Assembly: GCA_020433835.1 (NCBI GenBank)
Contig: JAGRBY010000202.1
Coordinates: forward strand, 1-11,051
Reading direction: 5' to 3'
Length of the DNA: 11,051 nucleotides
Source: Anaerolineae bacterium
Lineage (GTDB): Bacteria; Chloroflexota; Anaerolineae; 4572-78; J111
The notes below the pieces were generated by a model, which made no database searches, was not told the origin of the DNA, and was given only the letters and a program-made list of their open reading frames with translations. Shown here one piece after another: positions 6,472-11,051 of this stretch; positions within the stretch are counted from its first letter, which is position 1; each line of letters starts with the position of its first letter. Both the position numbers and the translations under genes were made by a program.

Positions 6472-7254
6472 ATGGAAGCACTCTTAGGCTTAATTCCCTG
6501 TATTGGCTTACTGGGGGTTATCCTTCTTTTCTTAGTTTTTTCATCTATTAGAGTGGTACAAGAGTATGAGCGGGGAGTTATTTTTCGCTTGGGTCGTTTT
6601 GTAGGAGCTAAAGGACCCGGTATTTTCTTTATCGTCCCTTTTATCGACAGGATGATGAAGGTTGATTTGCGGACGGTCACTCTAGATGTTCCCAGCCAAG
6701 AAGCGATTACGCTCGACAACGTAACCCTCAAAGTCAATGCGGTCGTTTATTTTCGGGTAATGGACCCCGGCAAAGCTATTATTCAGGTGGAAGATTACCG
6801 ACGCGCAACCTGGCAAATAGCCCAAACTACTTTACGAAATGTCATCGGCCAAAGCGAACTAGATGATTTGCTTGCCAATCGAGAAAAGGTTAACGAAGAA
6901 ATCCGTCAAATTATTGATGACCAGACCGAACCGTGGGGAATTAAGGTCTCGATTGTTGAAGTGAAGGATGTAGAGTTACCGCAGGCCATGCAGCGGGCCA
7001 TGGCTCGACAGGCCGAGGCCGAGCGTGAAAAACGGGCGAAAATTATTCACGCCTCCGGAGAATTTGAAGCCTCTAAGCAGTTGGCTGAAGCAGCCGAAAT
7101 TATTGGTCGTGAGCCGGCAACGTTGCAACTCCGCTACTTACAAACACTAACCGAAGTAGCTGCCGAGAAAAATTCTACAATTATTTTCCCGCTTCCTATT
7201 GATATCATCTCTGCATTGCTTAGAGGGTTTAATCAAGAATCATCGGGCGATTGA
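6472..7254 (+). CDS. Slipin / stomatin-like SPFH (band 7) membrane protein
   Basis: A 260-residue SPFH protein that should oligomerise on the inner face of the cytoplasmic membrane, in the family of stomatin and bacterial slipins tied to membrane microdomains and quality control. Residues 4-25 form one hydrophobic anchor. The band-7 domain follows: [20 protein letters not shown] at 31-50, [21 protein letters not shown] at about 56-76, and [31 protein letters not shown] at about 162-192. The C-terminal part is a predicted coiled coil rich in Ala and Glu. Length is typical. The start at ATG 6472 is chosen because AGGAGG lies ten bases upstream. The frame also opens at a TTG (6433), but that adds a basic stretch before the anchor. 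Bacterial slipins are often beside an NfeD protease gene; none is here. An intrinsic terminator follows. Confidence 0.94.
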   Translation: MEALLGLIPCIGLLGVILLFLVFSSIRVVQEYERGVIFRLGRFVGAKGPGIFFIVPFIDRMMKVDLRTVTLDVPSQEAITLDNVTLKVNAVVYFRVMDPGKAIIQVEDYRRATWQIAQTTLRNVIGQSELDDLLANREKVNEEIRQIIDDQTEPWGIKVSIVEVKDVELPQAMQRAMARQAEAEREKRAKIIHASGEFEASKQLAEAAEIIGREPATLQLRYLQTLTEVAAEKNSTIIFPLPIDIISALLRGFNQESSGD

Positions 7255-7285
7255 GTATATATTTCCACGTTCATGAGCTTACTAG

Positions 7286-7321
7286 GCGGCGCTATAACAA
7301 CTGATAGTGCCGCTTTTGTTT
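7286..7321 (+). terminator. Rho-independent terminator of the slipin gene
   Basis: GCGGCGCTAT at 7286-7295 pairs with ATAGTGCCGC at 7304-7313 (ten pairs, one of them G-U). The eight-base loop and the TTTTGTTT tract complete a classical intrinsic terminator 32 bases after the slipin stop. Confidence 0.9.
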
Positions 7322-7341
7322 ACCCCACAAATAATATTATG

Positions 7342-7370
7342 TTGAATCGACAGATTTTGTGTGGTATAAT
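7342..7370 (+). promoter_or_regulatory. Strong sigma70-type promoter of the LysM gene
   Basis: TTGAAT at 7342-7347 and a perfect TATAAT at 7365-7370 have the ideal 17-base spacer, and TGG directly before the -10 makes it an extended -10 element too. The predicted start near 7377 leaves a leader of about 29 bases carrying a GAGG Shine-Dalgarno sequence. It is one of the best promoter matches in the window. Confidence 0.75.
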
Positions 7371-7405
7371 TCGTTAAAATGTTAGCATTGATATGAGGCA
7401 ATCTG

Positions 7406-9424
7406 ATGAGCGGAATTGTCGGCGCAATAAAAACCCTGTACATTAAGTTTTTGGTGTGGCTAGGCGCGGAACCACCAGAGGGTTTCGAACAGCTTTTACC
7501 CGATACCACCTGGCCCAAAACCTACACACTTAAACAGGGGGATACAATTTTCTCCGTCGCGAGAAAATTTGGCGTTCATTACGAACGTATCGCCCAGGCC
7601 AACGGCATCAAAGACCTGGAGTCAGTTAAGCCCGGTCAAACCCTTACCATTCCTGGACCCGATTGGAAGCCGGAAGAAGAACCTGCCCCAGAAAAGCCCG
7701 AAGAAACGAAGCCACCCACCAAACCATCCAAACCTATCCCCAAAGAAGAACCCACCGAAGAGGTTCCTGTTGACGAAGAAGAACCTCCAACTGATGTTGA
7801 GTTACCGGAGTGGCTGGAAGATATCGAACCGGAAGAGGTTGAGGAAACACCTGAACCAGAGGAAAATGAAGAGGAACAGCCGGCTCCGGAGCATATCCAG
7901 GAACCTCTGCCCGATATAGAACCAGCCGAACCTGACGACGCTGTTGAAGAAACGCCGCCGGAAGAGGAAATGATCTTCCGTTATGAAGTGCAGCGTGGCG
8001 ATACCCTTAACGCCATTGCTCGGCGCTACAGTATTACGGTTAAAGATCTTATTGAAGCCAACCAACTGGTCGACTCGAACATTTTTCCGGGTCAAAAACT
8101 CATTATTCCCGGCTACAAGCTACCCAAAACGGAACCCACACCCGATGCGCCGCCCCATCGCCCGCTTCCGGATGTGGGAGAGCAATTTATCTACACGGTT
8201 GTCAGCGGCGATACCTTAAGCTCGATTGCCAAACGATACAGTATTACCGTGCGTGAACTTATCGAGGCCAACCAACTTGAAGATCCCAATCGAATTCATA
8301 TCGGGCAAAAGTTGGTTATTCCGGGCGTTTTGCCTACACCAGAGCGCCCCAAACCGCCGGACGAGGCAAAACCAACGCCGATATCCATTACCCCTGCCGA
8401 TCCTACTTTTCCACCGCTAGGTCCGTCTACAGCGGTTAGAGCTTTATACGCCAGTTATTTCGCTATTGGTCATACTGAGTTTCGCCAGCGACTGTTTAAT
8501 TTACTTGATACAACGGAATTGAATGCAGTTGTTATCGACGCAAAAAGCGACTATGGTTGGCTAAGTTACCCTACACAAGTGGCCTGGGCTAAGGAAGTAG
8601 GAGCCAACCGCCCTACAGTTCGAGATTTTGCAGAACTTATGGAACAGCTTAAGGCCCGAGGCGTTTATACCATTGCGCGCATGGTCACCTTCAAAGACAA
8701 TGTGCTGGCCAAAAGCTATCCGGAGTTGGCAATTAAAACTCAAGCCGGAAGCGTTTGGGCAGATAACAATGCTATGGCCTGGGCAGATCCATTTCTACGT
8801 GAGGTTTGGGATTATAACATTCAGGTAGCAACCGAAGCTGTTCAAATCGGCTTTGATGAAATTTTATTCGATTTCTTGCGCTTTCCAACCGTAAGCCAGG
8901 CCGGCACACCATTTCTATCGCAGGAAATCAACCAAGAAACGCGCGTAGCCGCTGTAAATGGCTTTCTCAGTGTGGCTCGAGGTCAGCTAAAACCGCTGGG
9001 AGTAAAAATAGCTGCCAGCACATTTGGCTACACATCTTGGCGCAGCGATGACTCTCTCATCGGGCAAGATATTGAACGTATGGCCCAATATTTGGATGTT
9101 ATGTGCCCTATGCTGTCACCTTCTACCTTTAGTAAAGGTATTCCCGGCTACAAAATGGCGATTGCTCACCCTTATGAAGTTGTTTATCAGAGCGCACTGC
9201 GAGTCGTCAATCGCATTCAAGCATCCGGCTGCACTGTTCGGCCCTGGATTCAAGATTTTCAAGATTACCGTTTTGATCAACGTAGTTATGACCGGGAGGG
9301 AATTCAAGCGCAAGTTAAGGGCTGTTTTGACGCCGGCTGCGAAGGGTTTATGGCCTGGAATCCGCAGGGAGACTATACGAGCGAAGCCTATGCTCCGATG
9401 ACTGCGCCGGAACCGTCTATATAA
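7406..9424 (+). CDS. Triple-LysM protein with C-terminal glycosyl-hydrolase-like (DUF4015) domain
   Basis: A 672-residue modular protein, probably acting at the cell envelope. LysM modules, which bind N-acetylglucosamine-containing glycans such as peptidoglycan, lie at about 39-83, 192-236 and 262-307. The first (YTLKQGDTIFSVARKFG) is the most divergent, and the other two are near-duplicates. Between modules 1 and 2 lies a Glu/Pro-rich linker (about 88-188), and shorter proline-rich linkers follow. Residues about 342-663 resemble the putative glycosyl hydrolase family DUF4015 (TIM barrel): NAVVIDAKSDYG at 373-384, GVYTIARMVTFKD at 419-431, FDEILFDFLRFP at 483-494 and VMCPMLSPSTF at 565-575. 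Asp378, Glu485 and Asp489 are candidate active-site acids. There is no typical cleavable signal peptide; residues 4-20 form a short hydrophobic or amphipathic segment that might anchor it. ATG start with GAGG seven bases upstream. Enzymatic activity is unproven in this family. Confidence 0.9.
   Translation: MSGIVGAIKTLYIKFLVWLGAEPPEGFEQLLPDTTWPKTYTLKQGDTIFSVARKFGVHYERIAQANGIKDLESVKPGQTLTIPGPDWKPEEEPAPEKPEETKPPTKPSKPIPKEEPTEEVPVDEEEPPTDVELPEWLEDIEPEEVEETPEPEENEEEQPAPEHIQEPLPDIEPAEPDDAVEETPPEEEMIFRYEVQRGDTLNAIARRYSITVKDLIEANQLVDSNIFPGQKLIIPGYKLPKTEPTPDAPPHRPLPDVGEQFIYTVVSGDTLSSIAKRYSITVRELIEANQLEDPNRIHIGQKLVIPGVLPTPERPKPPDEAKPTPISITPADPTFPPLGPSTAVRALYASYFAIGHTEFRQRLFNLLDTTELNAVVIDAKSDYGWLSYPTQVAWAKEVGANRPTVRDFAELMEQLKARGVYTIARMVTFKDNVLAKSYPELAIKTQAGSVWADNNAMAWADPFLREVWDYNIQVATEAVQIGFDEILFDFLRFPTVSQAGTPFLSQEINQETRVAAVNGFLSVARGQLKPLGVKIAASTFGYTSWRSDDSLIGQDIERMAQYLDVMCPMLSPSTFSKGIPGYKMAIAHPYEVVYQSALRVVNRIQASGCTVRPWIQDFQDYRFDQRSYDREGIQAQVKGCFDAGCEGFMAWNPQGDYTSEAYAPMTAPEPSI
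7979..8326 (+). repeat. Duplicated LysM modules 2 and 3, 210-base period
   Basis: The two LysM modules at 7979-8113 and 8189-8326 are offset by exactly 210 bases (70 codons). Both encode RYSITV, then a two-residue difference, then LIEANQL. Nucleotide identity persists in short runs such as TACAGTATTAC (8027 and 8237) and GCCAACCAACT (8058 and 8268). This points to an in-frame duplication within the gene that has since diverged mainly at third codon positions. Confidence 0.75.
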
Positions 9425-9425
9425 A

Positions 9426-9465
9426 ACACGGCACGGCTCGGGTGACAATCCGAGCCGTGCCGTGT
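9426..9465. terminator. 16-bp perfect hairpin between convergent transcription units
   Basis: Arms at 9426-9441 and 9450-9465 are perfectly complementary over 16 GC-rich bp with an eight-base loop. The hairpin begins one base after the LysM gene stop. On the minus strand it is followed by TTTTATAT, so it is a good intrinsic terminator for infC-rpmI-rplT, 60 bases beyond the rplT stop. On the plus strand only AAAACGG follows, so for the LysM gene it lacks a U-tract. It is probably bidirectional. Confidence 0.8.
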
Positions 9466-9524
9466 AAAACGGACTATATAACTGGCTGTCCGTTAGAGTA
9501 ACGGATTTAACAAAAATGCTTAAC

Positions 9525-9875
9525 TTACAATGCTGCTTTAGCGGTTTCTACCAATTTGGTAAAAGCTGAAGCATCGCTTATCGCGATATCGGCCAGAACT
9601 TTTCGATCAAGTTCAATGCCGGCTTTTTTAAGCCCATTCATAAATGTGCTGTAGCTCATATCATTTTGCCGGGTAGCAGCATTAATTCTAGCAATCCACA
9701 ACTTGCGGAATTCACGCTTTCGTACGCGCCGGTCGCGGTAAGCGTACTCCAACGATTTCATCATTGCTTCATTGGCGCGTTTAAAGAGCTTATGCTTACT
9801 ACCACGCTGACCTTTGGTTATTGCCAACACCTTTTTATGGCGGCGTTGGGTTTGCGGTCCACCTTTTACTCTCAC
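9525..9875 (-). CDS. rplT: 50S ribosomal protein L20
   Basis: L20 (116 residues) binds 23S rRNA early in 50S assembly and in several bacteria also represses its own operon. Family sequence is clear: RRHKKVL at about 12-18, [22 protein letters not shown] at 29-50, [14 protein letters not shown] at 54-67, and [19 protein letters not shown] at 84-102. The highly basic N-terminal half is the rRNA-binding extension. The start is GTG, with AGAGG six bases upstream; this Shine-Dalgarno sequence overlaps the TAG stop of rpmI, so translation is probably coupled. The N-terminus reads MRVKGG, lacking the proline after Met found in many L20 proteins (MPRVK). It is the last gene of the operon and is followed by the hairpin at 9426-9465. 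Confidence 0.97.
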   Translation of the reverse strand: MRVKGGPQTQRRHKKVLAITKGQRGSKHKLFKRANEAMMKSLEYAYRDRRVRKREFRKLWIARINAATRQNDMSYSTFMNGLKKAGIELDRKVLADIAISDASAFTKLVETAKAAL

Positions 9876-9884
9876 AATATACCT

Positions 9885-10097
9885 CTACTTTCCTTTTTTC
9901 GCGTACGGGATAAGTTTTTGTATACGCTTCTTTTCGCCCGACGTCGTAACTTCTATCATTTCATCGAAAAGGTATTTTACACGTTTGCCTTTTTTACGGC
10001 GCAAGTGACTTTTACCAATTTTTGTGCGCATCAACTTACCGGAGCCAGTATACTTGAAACGTTTTGCGGTTGACTTGTGCGTTTTTATCTTTGGCAT
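9885..10097 (-). CDS. rpmI: 50S ribosomal protein L35
   Basis: L35 is a small, very basic 50S subunit protein. All 70 residues fit the family: [20 protein letters not shown] at the start, then [20 protein letters not shown], and a lysine-rich C-terminus ending [12 protein letters not shown]. The start is ATG with AAAGGA about ten bases upstream. It lies 67 bases after infC and nine bases before rplT on the same strand, the conserved infC-rpmI-rplT order. The short gap to rplT carries the rplT Shine-Dalgarno sequence across the rpmI stop codon. Confidence 0.97.
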   Translation of the reverse strand: MPKIKTHKSTAKRFKYTGSGKLMRTKIGKSHLRRKKGKRVKYLFDEMIEVTTSGEKKRIQKLIPYAKKGK

Positions 10098-10143
10098 TAC
10101 AACTTTATCCTTTGTCCTGATTGTTCAAATGGAATATATTATC

Positions 10144-10157
10144 CGGCCGCTAGGCCG
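10144..10157 (-). other. Small GC hairpin in the infC-rpmI spacer
   Basis: CGGCC (10144-10148) and GGCCG (10153-10157) form a five-bp stem with a four-base loop, just after the infC stop and upstream of the rpmI Shine-Dalgarno sequence. No T-tract follows, so it is not an intrinsic terminator. It could be a processing site or part of a ribosomal-protein binding structure, or chance. Confidence 0.25.
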
Positions 10158-10164
10158 CTGTAAC

Positions 10165-10680
10165 TTACTTATTGGGAGCTAAAACCATTAACATGGTCAT
10201 CCCTTCCTTAGAAGGGCGCTGCTCAACAATAGCCACATCCTCTAACTCTTGGGCAATGTGGGTCATCAAATCTAAAGCAACCTCTGGGTGAGTTACTTCT
10301 CGACCTCTAAAGCGGAGCCGAACCTTTACTTTTGCTCCTCGGCTCAAGAAAGTTCTGGCTTGCTTCAACTTATAGCCAATATCATGCTCACCTGTTTTTG
10401 GGCGCAACCGAATTTCTTTAACTTCTACTTTGGTTTGACTCTTGCGAGCATCACGGTCCCGCTTTTGGGCTTCGTATAAATACTTACCGTAATCCATCAA
10501 CCGACAAACCGGCGGTTTGGCATTTGGAGCGACTTCAACCAAGTCCGTATCACGCTCTTGAGCAATTCTAAGCGCTTCTTTGGTTGTCATGATGCCCAAC
10601 TGTTCACCCCCTACGTCAATAAGACGAACTTCGGGTGACTTTATTTGCTCGTTAATATTGCGCTCGTCTTTGTTACTTAT
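10165..10680 (-). CDS. infC: Translation initiation factor IF-3, starting at ATA
   Basis: IF3 binds the 30S subunit, prevents premature 50S joining and checks start-codon and initiator-tRNA pairing. The protein has 171 residues if read from the ATA at 10678-10680. The N-terminal domain includes RNINEQIKSPEVRLIDVGGE (7-26), EALRIAQERDTDLVEVAPNA at about 36-55, and PPVCRLMDYGKYLYEAQKR. A linker with DRDARKSQTKVEVKEIRLRP leads to the C-terminal domain with KVRLRFRGRE and MTMLMVLAPNK. There is no ATG, GTG or TTG between the upstream in-frame TGA (10684-10686) and the conserved N-terminus; the first is TTG 10597-10599, which would delete 27 residues including INEQI. AGAGGGGGAG (10687-10696) lies six bases before the ATA, ideal spacing. 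Rare ATT/ATA/ATC starts are known in infC and underlie IF3 autoregulation. First gene of infC-rpmI-rplT. Confidence 0.95.
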   Translation of the reverse strand: MSNKDERNINEQIKSPEVRLIDVGGEQLGIMTTKEALRIAQERDTDLVEVAPNAKPPVCRLMDYGKYLYEAQKRDRDARKSQTKVEVKEIRLRPKTGEHDIGYKLKQARTFLSRGAKVKVRLRFRGREVTHPEVALDLMTHIAQELEDVAIVEQRPSKEGMTMLMVLAPNK

Positions 10681-10686
10681 GACTCA

Positions 10687-10696
10687 CTCCCCCTCT
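10687..10696 (-). promoter_or_regulatory. Strong ribosome-binding site that fixes the infC ATA start
   Basis: On the minus strand this reads AGAGGGGGAG, six bases before the ATA codon. It is the strongest purine-rich Shine-Dalgarno match near infC and is too far (about 87 bases) from the first conventional start codon (TTG 10597-10599) to serve it. Confidence 0.8.
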
Positions 10697-10715
10697 TAAT
10701 ACCAATAAAACGTTA

Positions 10716-10731
10716 AAATTGTGGACAATTT
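10716..10731. promoter_or_regulatory. Palindrome in the infC leader
   Basis: AAATTGT and ACAATTT flank two G bases, forming a 16-base near-perfect palindrome (a six-bp stem with a TGGA loop as RNA). It lies in the roughly 95-base infC leader, upstream of the Shine-Dalgarno sequence. It could be an operator or a leader hairpin; AT-richness means chance is possible. Confidence 0.25.
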
Positions 10732-10782
10732 GCAAATATATGCCTTTATATCTTTAATTTTTCATTACAAGTGCAGCTATAA

Positions 10783-10811
10783 AATATATCATACGGTGCC
10801 GTTCTCGTCAA
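10783..10811 (-). promoter_or_regulatory. Sigma70-type promoter of infC-rpmI-rplT
   Basis: On the minus strand TTGACG (10811-10806) and TATATT (10788-10783) are separated by 17 bases, each matching five of six consensus positions. The predicted start near 10776 gives an infC leader of about 95 bases, AT-rich and free of any other gene. It sits in the 219-base gap between infC and the partial gene at the right edge; the rest of that gap holds nothing else convincing. Confidence 0.65.
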
Positions 10812-10899
10812 GTCGAAACCACCCTATTGGATGGTCAAAAGCCTATTTCAACGCATTTTTGTGCCTTGTAAGGCGGAGAGAAGTACGATTAATTTTTAC

Positions 10900-11051
10900 T
10901 TAATTGGTGATACCATCGTCGTCATCATTATTTTTACGTAAGACGGTAATACTCACGGTATGTCTTTCGATCTGCGGACTACCCTGAAGCTGAGTCGTCA
11001 ACACATACGTGGTATCACGACCGGGACAAACCTCTTTTTCACCCGAGCGCG
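10900..11051 (-). CDS. C-terminal fragment of a probable exported protein, 5' end outside the window
   Basis: A minus-strand frame is open from the right edge to TAA at 10900-10902, giving 49 residues. It includes EVCPGRDTTYVLTTQLQGSP, then ERHTVSITVLRKNN, and ends in an aspartate run (DDDD) before GITN. The alternating hydrophobic strands after a CPGRDTTY motif look like the last strands of an immunoglobulin-like beta-sandwich, a module I associate with extracellular proteins of Chloroflexota. It is too short for the track of complete ORFs because its start is missing, but the composition is unlike random sequence. It reads in the same direction as infC, 88 bases ahead of the infC -35 box. 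The function of the whole protein cannot be inferred. Confidence 0.6.
   Translation of the reverse strand, partial: RSGEKEVCPGRDTTYVLTTQLQGSPQIERHTVSITVLRKNNDDDDGITN

Noticed and set aside
9666..10073. 135-codon plus-strand open frame across rplT and rpmI
   Set aside because: It is antisense to two unmistakable ribosomal protein genes and has no family resemblance.
10121..10160. Internal promoter for rpmI in the infC-rpmI spacer
   Set aside because: A TA-rich stretch is present, but no -35 and -10 pair at acceptable spacing could be found on the minus strand.
10721..10903. 60-codon plus-strand open frame in the infC leader and promoter region
   Set aside because: It overlaps the infC promoter, has no Shine-Dalgarno sequence and reads as AT-rich intergenic DNA.

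Overview
This window looks like a stretch of bacterial chromosome, most likely from the Chloroflexota (an Anaerolineae-like lineage). That assignment is inference. It rests on a fused transaldolase/phosphoglucose isomerase gene, a LysM plus glycosyl-hydrolase-like surface protein, and a partial C-terminal tail with a CPGRDTTY-type motif of a kind I associate with Chloroflexota exported proteins. Genes are on both strands. There is no sign of phage, transposon, CRISPR array, tRNA or rRNA.

Layout. (1) 1-299: end of an ABM-fold monooxygenase-like gene, converging with a LysE/RhtB-type exporter (302-937, minus) that lies downstream of a small unknown gene (994-1326, minus). (2) 1327-1658: a divergent regulatory region with a LexA-like palindrome, an extended -10 promoter and a possible 46-codon ORF. 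(3) 1659-5212: an SDR oxidoreductase followed by the 934-residue transaldolase-PGI fusion, probably co-transcribed, ending in a 19-bp perfect hairpin. (4) 5496-7254: an alpha/beta hydrolase, then a slipin-type SPFH membrane protein with its own strong promoter and a classical intrinsic terminator. (5) 7406-9424: a secreted or surface protein with three LysM modules and a glycosyl-hydrolase-like domain, with a near-consensus promoter. (6) 9525-10680, minus strand: the conserved infC-rpmI-rplT translation operon (IF3, L35, L20). It has a recognisable sigma70-type promoter, and a 16-bp hairpin separates it from the LysM gene. (7) 10900-11051: the C-terminus of another minus-strand gene.

How they work together. 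The Tal-PGI fusion joins two consecutive sugar-phosphate steps: transaldolase makes fructose-6-phosphate and PGI converts it to glucose-6-phosphate. The infC operon supplies initiation factor 3 and two 50S proteins. The remaining genes look like independent housekeeping or envelope functions.

The most notable detail is the infC start. The conserved IF3 N-terminus is only recovered if translation begins at an ATA codon six bases after a strong Shine-Dalgarno sequence. This fits the known rare-start-codon autoregulation of IF3, and a gene caller restricted to ATG/GTG/TTG would truncate the protein by 27 residues. I see no convincing evidence of a wholly new multi-gene system.
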